This document shows, piece after piece, positions 23,749-32,772 of a stretch of DNA of 60,525 bases. Source of the stretch: Spirochaetaceae bacterium (GTDB lineage Bacteria; Spirochaetota; Spirochaetia; B11-G9); contig WGCU01000050.1 in NCBI GenBank assembly GCA_015493635.1, positions 1 through 60,525 of the forward strand, in the 5' to 3' direction. The position numbers were made by a program, and so were the translations under genes. The notes beneath the pieces were generated by a model. It ran no database searches. It was not told the DNA's origin and saw only the letters and a program-made list of their open reading frames with translations. Every line of letters begins with the position of its first letter. The first letter of the stretch is position 1.

Positions 23749-25932
23749 ATGACTGTTAAACCCGAATTACTTTCACCAGCAGGCAGTTTTTCCGCCGCTC
23801 TTTACGCTTTCAAAAACGGAGCAGATAGCGTATACCTCGGGATGAAGGATTTCTCCGCAAGAAAAGCAGCACATAATTTCACCTTTGATGAACTTCGCCG
23901 CCTTAAAACCTATGCATCTGCTACGGGGAAGAAAATCTATGCTGCACTAAATACCATTATTAAAGAGGAAGAATTCCCCGATCTTTACTGTATCCTTCAG
24001 AAACTTTCCATTGTGGAAATAGACGGTGTTATTGTTCAGGATGCCGGTGTCCTGGCCCTTCTGCAGAGGGATTTCCCCGAACTCGAAATTCATGCATCCA
24101 CCCAGATGGCAGGACACACGGATGAAGGGATATCAGTTTTAAAAGGAGAAGGGGTCCGGAGGGTTATTCTGGCCAGAGAACTGTCCCTGAAAGAAATACA
24201 GGCTCTGAAGCAGAATCATCCCGATATAGAACTGGAGGTTTTTATACATGGTGCCCTCTGCTTCAGCTTCTCGGGGCTATGCCTTGCTTCGGGCACATTA
24301 CTGGGAAGGTCCGCCAACAGAGGAGAATGCGCTCAAGTTTGCAGAACATGGTTTAAGGGTAATTCAGGCAGCGGCTATTACTTCTCCATGAAGGACCTTG
24401 CTGCCTTCAGACACATAAAGAAGCTGCAGGAAACGGGAGTTGCTACTTTAAAAATTGAAGGCCGGATGAAGACGCCTGAATATACAGGCGCCACCGTAAA
24501 ACTCTACCGGGAGCTGATTGACGGAACTATCGATCCCGGTCAGTGGGAAAAATATTCAAAAGAATCCAGAACACTTTTTTCCCGGACACAGAATGACTAC
24601 TGGCTTGCGGGGAAACCCCGTTCCCTCGTTGTAGATTCCTCATACGCTTCTCATAGAGGCATCAAAACCGGTACAGTGCTTAAAACAGAAAAAAATTCTT
24701 TTACCATAAAGACAACTGCCGAACTGTCCGTACGTGACGGGCTACTATTCTTCCTCAAAAGCATACCTCCGGATCCCGTCAATTTTGGTATAAAAAGAAT
24801 GTTTGATATGAACGGAAAAAAAATCACTTCTTCCTCTTCCGGAACAACCGTCCAAATTTTTACTTCCCGGCTGCCTGAACCGGGCAGCATACTGTATAAA
24901 ACCTCATCCCACGATTTTCACTGGCCGGAATTAAAATCCGCATCATATCCGCCATGGAAAAGATCACTTTCCATAAACATAACACTCACCGGCAGCGATA
25001 TAACCGTTTCATCAGATACGCCCGCGGGAACGGCGGAAATCACAGAAACTGTTACCGTTGAACAATCCCGCGGGGAAATAGATTTCAGAGCACTGCTTGG
25101 AAAAGTTTTTGCTGCCTCCGGTGATTCATGGTTCACTGCCGGAACGGTTTCCCTTGAAAACAAAACTGTCTTTGCTGACAACCGAATCTTTATCCCCCCC
25201 GCTCAACTTAAAAAAGTCAGGAAGATCTTCTACGAAAAAGCAGGGGGAATGATGGAAGAAGTATGCAGGCCTTTCATTTCCGCTGGAGAGACAGACATCC
25301 CTGTGATAAAAGGTATTCCGAGATCAGCTCTTGTGCCAAAGAACCATGCCCCCATACCCTTTGTCCTCTTTCATAACGGCCTGTCCCTTTCAGATCTGAC
25401 AGAAATTAATGATAAGTGGTATCTGCCCCTTATGCCGGTTACCTTCGAAAGCGGTAACTACTTTAAACATCTTAGAGAGTTTGTCGAAAATCATCCCGGG
25501 GGGAAATTCGTTCTCGGACTCAATAATATTGGACACCTGAAGTGGGTTGAAGCATTTTCAGATAATCCCCGGATATCCTTTTTTATTGATTACGGACTTT
25601 ATATTGCGAATAGAGAGGCATATCTCTTTTTCGTACACAGAGTACCCCGCCTCGAATTTTTATATTTCTGGATAGAAGGCAATAGGAAAGATTACAACAT
25701 ACTTCTAAAATCCATTCAGGCAGCGGGGGACCCGCTTCTACCGCTTTATTTTATCAAAGAGGATTTCTCCCCGCACCTTTTTGTCAGCAGGGCATGCCAT
25801 ACAAACATTCTTAACGGGGGGGTGTGTCCTCCAAACTGCGGGAAAAGCTTTTCCTACAGCATTTCACAGCCCGGAAAACATTTTGAAGTAAAAGTGGAAG
25901 ACTGCATAACCTGGCTATTCGATAGATTCTGA
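23749..25932 (+). CDS. U32 family peptidase / RlhA-like protein
   Basis: 727 residues, a long U32 protein. The N-terminal half carries the family marks ELLSPAGSFSAALYAFKNGADSVYLG, then DGVIVQDAGVL and HASTQMAGH. The U32 signature follows around residues 165-205: EVFIHGALCFSFSGLC and RGECAQVCR with clustered cysteines. The C-terminal region ends with a second Cys cluster, GGVCPPNCGKSF. Members include proteases and the E. coli 23S rRNA C2501 hydroxylation protein RlhA; the length and Cys pattern fit the latter group (inference). No ribosome site is evident. Its 3' end overlaps the following minus-strand gene by 18 bases. Confidence 0.85.
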   Translation: MTVKPELLSPAGSFSAALYAFKNGADSVYLGMKDFSARKAAHNFTFDELRRLKTYASATGKKIYAALNTIIKEEEFPDLYCILQKLSIVEIDGVIVQDAGVLALLQRDFPELEIHASTQMAGHTDEGISVLKGEGVRRVILARELSLKEIQALKQNHPDIELEVFIHGALCFSFSGLCLASGTLLGRSANRGECAQVCRTWFKGNSGSGYYFSMKDLAAFRHIKKLQETGVATLKIEGRMKTPEYTGATVKLYRELIDGTIDPGQWEKYSKESRTLFSRTQNDYWLAGKPRSLVVDSSYASHRGIKTGTVLKTEKNSFTIKTTAELSVRDGLLFFLKSIPPDPVNFGIKRMFDMNGKKITSSSSGTTVQIFTSRLPEPGSILYKTSSHDFHWPELKSASYPPWKRSLSINITLTGSDITVSSDTPAGTAEITETVTVEQSRGEIDFRALLGKVFAASGDSWFTAGTVSLENKTVFADNRIFIPPAQLKKVRKIFYEKAGGMMEEVCRPFISAGETDIPVIKGIPRSALVPKNHAPIPFVLFHNGLSLSDLTEINDKWYLPLMPVTFESGNYFKHLREFVENHPGGKFVLGLNNIGHLKWVEAFSDNPRISFFIDYGLYIANREAYLFFVHRVPRLEFLYFWIEGNRKDYNILLKSIQAAGDPLLPLYFIKEDFSPHLFVSRACHTNILNGGVCPPNCGKSFSYSISQPGKHFEVKVEDCITWLFDRF

Positions 25933-27210
25933 ATGCTGTTCATTTGCTCTGACTATCTTACGAGCCAGCAGCTTTGACAGGAAGATACCGTAATGGGGAT
26001 ACCGTTTCATAACCTGCACAAATGATTTCCGGGAAATTCTGATAAGCTTTCCCGGAGTTACCGCTTTCACCGTCGCGCTGCGGCGGTTATTCAAGAGAAA
26101 AGCCATCTCTCCCATGAAAAGATCAGAGGGCGTTGATACGCCGACAATCTTCCCGTTGTGATAGATTGTGTACCGGCCGCTGGATATATAGTAGAGAAAA
26201 TTGCCCTTTTCTCCTTCCTTGAAAATAATATCCCCTTCAGAGGGATAGAGAGCCTGTTCCTTGGCAAATCCCAACGGAGCTTCCCGGGCTACGGAGAGAT
26301 CATGTCTGAAGACAACGGTAACCTCATTCCCTTTATCATTATATTCTACACTTTCACAAAGATTCTCAGCCATAAGAATGCCTCTCCCATGCTGGGAAAA
26401 AGGATCATTATCATCCACTTTCTTGTGGATCTTTCCTACATCAAAACCTTCTCCTTCATCGCGGATGATAAACACTGATTTATCCCGTTCCGTTTCCCAT
26501 TCAAAATGCACTCTCTTTGCCGCAATTTCAGGATCCCTGCATTTTTCAATAACAAGGTCAATAACACTCTTCCCGCTGTTGAGATATGCTGTTTTTTCAT
26601 CAAAGGTAATACCGCAATGCCCGTGCTCGATACCGTTAAAGATAAGCTCTGATAGAGCAAGCTGAAGGTGCATTTTATTTTCAGGAGCAAGAAAACCCCG
26701 CTGGACAAGGTTTGTTACAGCAATACCGGCATAGATGGAAACAGAAAGAATATCATTGCCTATGGAAAATGACCCCGAGGAATGTTCCATAAAGTGGCTT
26801 GAAATGTCCTTCTGATAGATAAGCTGCCAGTTTTTTGCAATGATGGACACGCTTTTTACTATGTGGCTGGCAATACGGGAGTAATCCAGTAAAACGAGGA
26901 CATTAAGATCTCTCAACTCTTCAGATAATTCCTGTTCCTTCTGTTTTTCACCGTTGTACAAACCTATTATTCCAAAACTATGAAGCCATGAATCTTTTCT
27001 GACCTGCTCCGCGATTGATTTATAGGAAACCTTGGGATCTGAAACATTCATAATAACAATCTCGGGTAAATCGAAGTTCAGCGATTCAAGAATCTGTTTT
27101 TCATTTGCCATCATGATAATGGGAAAATCGTAACACTTTTCTTTCCGGAAAGCAGTTTCAATTTTCCGTTTTATTTCCTGATCTGAATTGATAAGAACAA
27201 TAAATCCCAT
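25915..27210 (-). CDS. Pseudo-receiver / anti-sigma-type ATPase / cNMP-binding regulator
   Basis: 431 residues from the ATG at 27210 (MGFIVLIN); an in-frame TTG at 27228 is less likely. Residues ~1-115 look like a receiver with the acceptor Asp replaced (IVIMNVSDP). Residues ~140-310 are a RsbW-like HATPase: N box LALSELIFNGIEHG, G1 box IRDEGEGFD, G2 box HGRGILMAENL. Residues ~315-430 are a cyclic-nucleotide-binding domain with SEGDIIFKEGE and the phosphate cassette MGEMAFLLNNRRSATV. No membrane segment. It could phosphorylate or sequester an anti-sigma antagonist in response to cAMP or cGMP (inference); no STAS or sigma gene is adjacent. It is transcribed alone. Confidence 0.82.
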   Translation of the reverse strand: MGFIVLINSDQEIKRKIETAFRKEKCYDFPIIMMANEKQILESLNFDLPEIVIMNVSDPKVSYKSIAEQVRKDSWLHSFGIIGLYNGEKQKEQELSEELRDLNVLVLLDYSRIASHIVKSVSIIAKNWQLIYQKDISSHFMEHSSGSFSIGNDILSVSIYAGIAVTNLVQRGFLAPENKMHLQLALSELIFNGIEHGHCGITFDEKTAYLNSGKSVIDLVIEKCRDPEIAAKRVHFEWETERDKSVFIIRDEGEGFDVGKIHKKVDDNDPFSQHGRGILMAENLCESVEYNDKGNEVTVVFRHDLSVAREAPLGFAKEQALYPSEGDIIFKEGEKGNFLYYISSGRYTIYHNGKIVGVSTPSDLFMGEMAFLLNNRRSATVKAVTPGKLIRISRKSFVQVMKRYPHYGIFLSKLLARKIVRANEQHSESIE

Positions 27211-27249
27211 AATTTGTCTCTCGCCCAAACTGAATTAATGATCATTCCT

Positions 27250-27288
27250 AAAAAAAGGCCGAACCATCATTTATAGGTTCGGCCTTTT
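27250..27288 (-). terminator. Intrinsic terminator of asd
   Basis: AAGGCCGAACC pairs with GGTTCGGCCTT around a 10-base loop (27255-27265 with 27276-27286); on the minus strand it is followed by seven T. It lies about 20 bases past the asd stop. Confidence 0.88.
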
Positions 27289-27307
27289 CTTGCACAAGCA
27301 AAAGTAA

Positions 27308-28363
27308 TTAATTATCCATATACTTTGAAACAAAGGCTTCAGCATTCTGAATGGAACCTCCGGCAGCTCCTTTTACAACATTATTTACAAGAAGGGTAAA
27401 ACCAATCCGCCGCCCCTGACGTTTCAATCTGCCGGTATACACAACCATTCCCTGTGGATCTCCATAAAAAGCCATCTTTACCTGGGGAAGATCATGCTGG
27501 TCCTCATAGATAATGGGCTTTTCCGGAGTTGAAGGGAGATGGTCAATACCGCTTGAACTGCCCGCCCATGCATCTTTGATATCATCAAGGGTTACATCCT
27601 GCTCAAACTCAACCCATACCGTTTCAAGATGGCCGAACATAACAGGAACACGCACACAGAATGGATGAATATCAACATCAACTGAAAGGATCTTTTTAAA
27701 TTCCTTTATCATCTTGTCTTCTTCACCGCCGATGTAGGGGACAACATTTCCCGTTATATCAAGCGCCGACAGTCCGGGATGTCCCGCACCGCTGACAGCC
27801 TGATAGGTAGAAACAATGAGATCTTTTATCCCGAATTTCCGCAGAGGGGCCATGGCTACGGCCAGTCCGGTGGTGGAACAATTCGCGTTCGTAATAATAA
27901 ACCCTTTCTCCGGGTATCCCTGCTCTTTAATCCAGTCAAGCTGTTCTATATTTGCTTCAGGAATAAGAATAGAAACATTTTCTTTATACCTGTGGGTGGA
28001 TGCGTTGGAAAATACCCTGAATCCGGCACCGATAAGTTCCGGTTCAATGTTCTGTGCGACAATATCAGGTAAAGCGGAAAAGACAAGCTGAATTCCCTCC
28101 GCTTTCATCTCTTCAATATCAAAACTCTTGATTTCCAGAGGAAGAATTTCTTCAGGTATCTCAAAAGGGAGAATCCAGTGAACCTCTTCTCCGTAATTTT
28201 TACCGATCCTTGAATCAGAAGCAACAACCCGTGTTAATTCAAACCAGGGATGGTTGTAGAGCATCCACATAAAAACCTGCCCTACTGCTCCAGTTGCTCC
28301 AAACAGTGCTACTTTTATCTTTTTTTCCCGTTTAAACTTGTCTCTCCGCAAAATGGTACTCAT
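27308..28363 (-). CDS. asd: Aspartate-semialdehyde dehydrogenase (archaeal/fungal-type)
   Basis: 351 residues. Rossmann loop FGATGAVGQVF near the N-terminus; catalytic cysteine C162 in NANCSTTGLA; VSTYQAVSGAGHPG before the substrate region; HIDxHPFCVRVPV-type core (DVDIHPFCVRVPV). The overall pattern follows the archaeal/fungal branch rather than the E. coli branch. It reduces aspartyl phosphate to the semialdehyde for lysine, threonine and methionine synthesis. AGAGGAT lies just before the ATG. It has a good promoter and a strong terminator, so it is probably a monocistron. Confidence 0.93.
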   Translation of the reverse strand: MSTILRRDKFKREKKIKVALFGATGAVGQVFMWMLYNHPWFELTRVVASDSRIGKNYGEEVHWILPFEIPEEILPLEIKSFDIEEMKAEGIQLVFSALPDIVAQNIEPELIGAGFRVFSNASTHRYKENVSILIPEANIEQLDWIKEQGYPEKGFIITNANCSTTGLAVAMAPLRKFGIKDLIVSTYQAVSGAGHPGLSALDITGNVVPYIGGEEDKMIKEFKKILSVDVDIHPFCVRVPVMFGHLETVWVEFEQDVTLDDIKDAWAGSSSGIDHLPSTPEKPIIYEDQHDLPQVKMAFYGDPQGMVVYTGRLKRQGRRIGFTLLVNNVVKGAAGGSIQNAEAFVSKYMDN

Positions 28364-28391
28364 GACAATCCTCTCTGTAAAATTTTATTGT

Positions 28392-28420
28392 ACTATGCAG
28401 AAAAACAGGATTAATGTCAA
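28392..28420 (-). promoter_or_regulatory. asd promoter
   Basis: On the minus strand a perfect TTGACA is followed after 17 bases by CATAGT, about 28 bases before the asd start codon. The flanking DNA is strongly AT-rich. Confidence 0.65.
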
Positions 28421-28457
28421 GCTATTAATAATATTTTGTTATAATAATAACATATTG

Positions 28458-28673
28458 TTATGCGATTTGACGGTGACGCCGTTCAGATTTAACAGCAGTG
28501 AGAAAGCCTGTCCGTACACATAACTCAAAGAGATGCTTACTCATCATCTCTGTCTTCTCCCGTACTGAAGATTCTGTCACCCGTTTCATAATAAGTTTGT
28601 ATGAATCGTCAAACTCCTCCAGAATTTCAACGTACGTTGTAAAACTGCCTTCACCTTTTACTCTATATTCCAT
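28458..28673 (-). CDS. Small protein of unknown function (71 aa)
   Basis: I do not recognise it. The 71-residue product is highly charged with no membrane segment: an N-terminal beta-like half (YRVKGEGSFTTYVEIL) and a helical, basic C-terminal half ending KSERRHRQIA. It is supported by a good ribosome site (AGGAG about 9 bases before the ATG) and a gene-like composition. It is transcribed toward asd, with about 95 bases between them that carry the asd promoter, and away from the lipoprotein gene at 28798. Confidence 0.6.
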   Translation of the reverse strand: MEYRVKGEGSFTTYVEILEEFDDSYKLIMKRVTESSVREKTEMMSKHLFELCVRTGFLTAVKSERRHRQIA

Positions 28674-28752
28674 ACCCTTATTCTCCTGTTATTCTCCTTT
28701 AGATTATCGGTTACTCATGAAAATCCTTAAGGATAAGCCTGAATCCGCAGTC

Positions 28753-28781
28753 TTGAACTGATGGATATCCTGTCCTATACT
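28753..28781 (+). promoter_or_regulatory. Promoter of the lipoprotein-nitrilase pair
   Basis: TTGAAC, 17 bases, TATACT. Initiation near 28788 would leave a leader of only about 10 bases consisting of the ribosome site. Confidence 0.6.
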
Positions 28782-28797
28782 CAGACAGGAGGTTTTC

Positions 28798-29898
28798 ATG
28801 AACCTGAAAATTATCTTAACACTCACCGTTCTTGTTGCTGCCTTATCATGCACATCAAAGACAGGTACCGTACCGGCAGGTCCGGTAACAGAAAAAAAGT
28901 CATACGTCTTCAGCCAGACTGCGCTTAAGGAACCGTCTCCGGCCACAGGAAGGGATTACACAGCATATAATAAGCAACATACAGTCGGACCTGTTATTCC
29001 CGGATTGTACGACGGAGCTGTTCCCCAGGGAATGGCATATGATTCAGAGAAAAAGGTCATGTTCATTTCTAACTACATGTACAACGGTAAGCCAAGTTCT
29101 CTCAGCGTTCTTTCCATGGAAACCGGAACCTTTACAAAGGTACTCTGGCTCTACAATCCTGATGGAACACCCCATACCGGCCATGTCGGCGGTCTTGCAG
29201 CCAGCAAAACCCATCTGTGGGTCGCTTCCGGAAAGGGAGTGTACCGTATCAATCTCTCTTTCCTGTATACGGCACAGAATGGAGACCATATTAAAATGGC
29301 ATTGTTTATTCCGACTGCGGCAAAAGGTTCATTTGCTACATACTCCAATGGTATTCTCTGGGTGGGAGAGTTTACCAGTAAAGACGGATCGTATGCTGCT
29401 CCCGTTTCACATCATCTGAAAACTTCATCAGGAAAGGTACACCATGCATGGATGGCAGGGTATCTCCTGGATAAAAATACCGATCTTATAGAGTCAAAAA
29501 AAATTACCGGAGGAAGAGTTTACCCCGATTATATTATTTCCATCCCCGATGAGGTTCAGGGAGCCGCATTTTCAAAAGATATACTTATTTTAAGTCTTTC
29601 CTACGGGAGAAGAAACAAAAGCACCCTCATAAGTTTCAAAAATCCGCTGATGAGTAAAATCCAGGATAGTTTCAAACTTCCTGACGGTACCAAAATTCCT
29701 CTTGCCGTTCTCGACACCCCGCAGCGGGTTTATGCCCTCACAGCTCCTCCCATGACAGAAGGAATTTCCGTCTATAAAGATTCCCTTGCTGTGGTGTTTG
29801 AATCCGGATCGGACAAATACAGAAGTACAGCTCTCTTCCCCCAGGGGCAGATACAGTTTCTGCCGCTTGATATCTTCAGGAAACCGGAGAATAAATGA
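28798..29898 (+). CDS. Predicted lipoprotein of unknown function, possible beta-propeller
   Basis: 366 residues. A signal peptide (about 1-17) ends in AALSC with the lipid-attachment cysteine at C18; spirochaete lipoboxes are often relaxed like this. The mature part is rich in short beta segments and aromatic/glycine turns (GMAYDSEKKVMFISNY, THLWVASGKGVYRI, GILWVGEFTS), suggesting repeated propeller blades. No enzyme motif is recognised. CAGGAGG precedes the ATG. The stop overlaps the start of the nitrilase-family gene (ATGA), so the two are coupled. Confidence 0.8.
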   Translation: MNLKIILTLTVLVAALSCTSKTGTVPAGPVTEKKSYVFSQTALKEPSPATGRDYTAYNKQHTVGPVIPGLYDGAVPQGMAYDSEKKVMFISNYMYNGKPSSLSVLSMETGTFTKVLWLYNPDGTPHTGHVGGLAASKTHLWVASGKGVYRINLSFLYTAQNGDHIKMALFIPTAAKGSFATYSNGILWVGEFTSKDGSYAAPVSHHLKTSSGKVHHAWMAGYLLDKNTDLIESKKITGGRVYPDYIISIPDEVQGAAFSKDILILSLSYGRRNKSTLISFKNPLMSKIQDSFKLPDGTKIPLAVLDTPQRVYALTAPPMTEGISVYKDSLAVVFESGSDKYRSTALFPQGQIQFLPLDIFRKPENK

Positions 29899-30710
29899 GC
29901 ATGCTGAGAATAGGACTTGGGCAGCTGAATACCCGGGACAACATAACCGAATCGTTCAGGACAATAGAAAAACAAACAAGAGCATGTGCCGAAAGAGGAG
30001 CAGATCTGGTGGCCTTTCCTGAGCTTTCAACGTATCTTTCAGAGTCCGGGACAGGAGCCAAAGCAGAAGACCTGAACGGAGATCTTATAAAAAAATTTAA
30101 AAAATTAGCGCGGACCTACAACGTATACATCCATAACGGGAGTTTTATAGAGAAATCTCCTGATGATGATAAAGTGTACAACACCTCTGTCCTGTTAAAT
30201 CCAGCAGGGGAAGTAGAAGCTGTGTACAGGAAGATTCATCTTTTTGACATGAATCTGGATAAAAACCATTCCTACAGGGAATCCGACCGGTTTATAGCCG
30301 GAAAAGCAATCATTACCGCAGAAACAGACGCCGGACATTTCGGATTCAGCATCTGCTATGATCTCCGCTTTCCGGAACTTTACCGGAATCTGACATTACG
30401 GGGTGCCCGGCTTATCTTTATTCCAGCCGCATTTACCCTTTTTACGGGTAAAGATCACTGGGAAACACTCCTCAGGGCCAGAGCCATAGAGAATCAGGTG
30501 TACATAGCCGCCCCCAATCAGATCGGGGAACATCCGGAGGGTAAATCGTGTTACGGCAACAGTATGATTATTGATCCCTGGGGGAAAGTAATTGCCCGGG
30601 CATCGGACCGTGTTACTGCAATTGTTGCGGATATTGATTTTGATTATCTTCAAACCATACGGGAAAATCTTCCGTGTCTGTATAACCGGTCTGAAGTGGA
30701 TAAAATATAA
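29895..30710 (+). CDS. Nitrilase-superfamily amidohydrolase (Nit1/omega-amidase-like)
   Basis: 271 residues, single carbon-nitrogen hydrolase domain. The Glu-Lys-Cys triad is complete: E43 in FPELS, K113 in YRKIHLFD, C154 in ICYDLRFPE. The KIHLFD..(…)..SYRES stretch resembles the Nit1/Nit2 branch (deaminated glutathione amidase, omega-amidase), so a small-molecule amide repair role is likely but not certain. Cytosolic. The start overlaps the lipoprotein stop by 4 bases; a strong terminator follows. Confidence 0.88.
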   Translation: MSMLRIGLGQLNTRDNITESFRTIEKQTRACAERGADLVAFPELSTYLSESGTGAKAEDLNGDLIKKFKKLARTYNVYIHNGSFIEKSPDDDKVYNTSVLLNPAGEVEAVYRKIHLFDMNLDKNHSYRESDRFIAGKAIITAETDAGHFGFSICYDLRFPELYRNLTLRGARLIFIPAAFTLFTGKDHWETLLRARAIENQVYIAAPNQIGEHPEGKSCYGNSMIIDPWGKVIARASDRVTAIVADIDFDYLQTIRENLPCLYNRSEVDKI

Positions 30711-30761
30711 AATTTATAGCTCCAGTGTAAAAGTCCACCTTTTTCTTTTAAAACGTGTATT

Positions 30762-30805
30762 CCAAGTGCCCTACGGGCACTTGGAGGCAATTGAATTGCC
30801 TTTTT
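30762..30805 (+). terminator. Tandem terminator hairpins after the nitrilase gene
   Basis: A perfect 10-bp stem CCAAGTGCCC/GGGCACTTGG (30762-30784) is followed at once by AGGCAA/TTGCCT and TTTTT (30785-30805). The second hairpin is a normal intrinsic terminator; the first may block read-through or stabilise the 3' end. It separates the pair from the convergent channel gene. Confidence 0.72.
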
Positions 30806-30818
30806 GCACTGAAGCCGT

Positions 30819-32444
30819 CTATTTCTTTTTTAAGGAAACAATTTCGCTCCACGGTCCGGGTCCTGAAATATTGACAGCCCTTACCCTGTATTCAGGATAC
30901 GTTATTTTTTCATAGTTCCGGTCACTGTAACGGGTAACCTGCAGATTTTTATCCAGATAGGTCCACCTCTTTGCACCATGTTTCCTCCGCACTATTTCAT
31001 AATGACCGAAATCGTCAACCGCTTTCCAGTTTAGAATAATGACTGAACCGCTTACCTTCAGAACAAGTCCTGTTATTTTTCCGGGGGGACTGTACTCTTT
31101 TTCTTTATTTTCTCCGCCTTTTTTCTCTTTTTTTATCTTTGCCGCATTTATTTCTTCTCGCCGTTTCTCCGCCAGTTCCCGTATCGTAGCGGCAAAAGAG
31201 GGATACCGGGCAAGAATCCTGTCAAAGGTTTCCTTATCCAGACGGTACAAATCACAGTAATCCCGGGCTATAATTGATGCTGTCCTCGGCATACTTAAAA
31301 GAAGTGCAATTTCACCGAAAAACTGTCCATCCGACAGTGTTGCATAGGTGGTTGTCCCGTCAGCGGATACAACATCAACAGTCCCTTTGCTGATAAAGAA
31401 CATATCATATCCGACTTCTCCCGCGGTTACGATATAATCTCCCGGAGTAAACACAACCGGGGTAAGATGCAGTATCGTTTCCTTGATAAACTCCTGGGAG
31501 GCTCCCTCGAAAATAGGGACCTTCTCGATCACCTCCTTGTTGAGGAAAAGGGCGACCCAGGTTTTCAGGGACGGAGGCAGCTCTTTCAGGACATCAGACT
31601 CTTCATACCCCCGGCGGGTCTGCCACAGATACTCGAAATAATCATTGATCTTCCTGCTGATATCCACCGGAATATTCCGGTATCTGAGAAAGGTATTCAG
31701 CTTCTCCATTTTCTCCCGATGCTGAGCCTTTGCTACATCTATATTTGCAATAAGGTTTGCAATATTACCAATAATGAGACCGTACATGCCTGCACCGATA
31801 ATTTCTATAATAATGACATAGATTGTCTGGTACGTTCCCGTAGGCAATACATCTCCGTACCCTATCGTTGTTAATGTCGTTGTCGTCCAGTAGAATGCCC
31901 TAATATAAAGGGCAGCCGGAGAAAGCCCGTCTGGATTCCCTGTCATAATTATCCAGCCGCAGGCAATTGTATGCGCGGCCATCATGATCCAGAAAACAAG
32001 GAGAACCAGTCTGAAAATAGCAGGGTTCATCCGCGGACCGCTTAATCGTTTTAAGGATTTACTAATCCGTGTCAATTTTAAGAGCCTGTTTAGTCGTAAA
32101 ACCCTGAACATACTACCCGCGCCTGCTACAGGGAAAAATATTTGAAGGAGAGGAACAGGAAGAGCCGCAAGGATATCAATGATGAGCCAGTGTTTTATAT
32201 AATTGAGTGATATGGCTTTTCTATCAAAAATAAGTTTTCCCCGTCCGGGGATAGCTGTATAAAAATTAATACCTATATCAGCAGTAAAAACAAGGGTAAC
32301 GAACCAGAGAGAAATAACGTTGAAATTATTCCCAAATATCTTGAATACAATAAAAAGGGGTACGGTAATTGCTGAATAAACGGTAACCGCCAAAACCGCC
32401 ATATCCCATATTCGCTTAAACTTTCCATCGGGGTCCAGTACCAT
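30819..32444 (-). CDS. SthK-like cyclic-nucleotide-gated K+ channel with C-terminal fibronectin III domain
   Basis: Residue numbers here count from an in-frame TTG at 32495; I prefer the ATG at residue 18 (32444), which has AGGA 8 bases upstream. Six membrane helices: S1 ~31-53, S2 ~58-80, S3 ~100-122, S4 ~130-150 with regularly spaced Arg/Lys, S5 ~160-183, S6 ~222-250. The potassium filter is TTIGYGD (209-215). A C-linker with TRRGYEE and a cNMP-binding domain (~325-445) follow; its phosphate cassette is FGEIALLLSMPRTAS with R404. All of this follows SthK of Spirochaeta thermophila closely (recollection). After a Lys/Glu linker (~450-468) comes a fibronectin III domain (~469-556) on the cytosolic side, which SthK lacks. 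Confidence 0.9.
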   Translation of the reverse strand: MVLDPDGKFKRIWDMAVLAVTVYSAITVPLFIVFKIFGNNFNVISLWFVTLVFTADIGINFYTAIPGRGKLIFDRKAISLNYIKHWLIIDILAALPVPLLQIFFPVAGAGSMFRVLRLNRLLKLTRISKSLKRLSGPRMNPAIFRLVLLVFWIMMAAHTIACGWIIMTGNPDGLSPAALYIRAFYWTTTTLTTIGYGDVLPTGTYQTIYVIIIEIIGAGMYGLIIGNIANLIANIDVAKAQHREKMEKLNTFLRYRNIPVDISRKINDYFEYLWQTRRGYEESDVLKELPPSLKTWVALFLNKEVIEKVPIFEGASQEFIKETILHLTPVVFTPGDYIVTAGEVGYDMFFISKGTVDVVSADGTTTYATLSDGQFFGEIALLLSMPRTASIIARDYCDLYRLDKETFDRILARYPSFAATIRELAEKRREEINAAKIKKEKKGGENKEKEYSPPGKITGLVLKVSGSVIILNWKAVDDFGHYEIVRRKHGAKRWTYLDKNLQVTRYSDRNYEKITYPEYRVRAVNISGPGPWSEIVSLKKK

Positions 32445-32772
32445 TATTCTATTCCTGTCTTTCAATACTTCGAATTTTTTATATTTTCGGTACAATAAGA
32501 CAAAATCATTACCTTAAGGGCTAGGGATTATCACTCCAGGGAATTGTTTGATGTATTTTGCCGGCAAGATCATCCATCATGGCATCATCATGGTACAGGA
32601 GCTTCGCACTGCTGATTCGTACTGTTTTACCCTCTTTCGTAAACCTGAAGGCCTTATGATGGCCCGCGGGGGAATCAAATTGCGTTTTCCCGCTCCACTC
32701 ACTCGTTTAAGAATAAAGTGTGCAGGTTGATCCACTTGAAAGTATACTTACTATCGATGAGAAATTCCTTTT
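32445..32772 (-). promoter_or_regulatory. 328-base non-coding leader between the HAD gene and the channel gene
   Basis: No convincing gene. It holds the second copy of the dispersed repeat (32669-32714), several short inverted repeats (TTGCCGGCAA near 32560, CCTTAAGG near 32513) and, if the channel starts at 32444 rather than 32495, its untranslated 5' end. I see no strong promoter boxes. Confidence 0.35.
32669..32714 (-). repeat. Dispersed repeat with hairpin, copy 2 (upstream of the channel gene)
   Basis: Minus-strand counterpart of the repeat at 19631-19674. It reads TTATTCTT, AAACGAGTGAGTGGAGCGGG, AAAACGCA and closes GGGAA/TTCCC. The 5' edge lies about 60 bases after the HAD gene. Confidence 0.75.
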
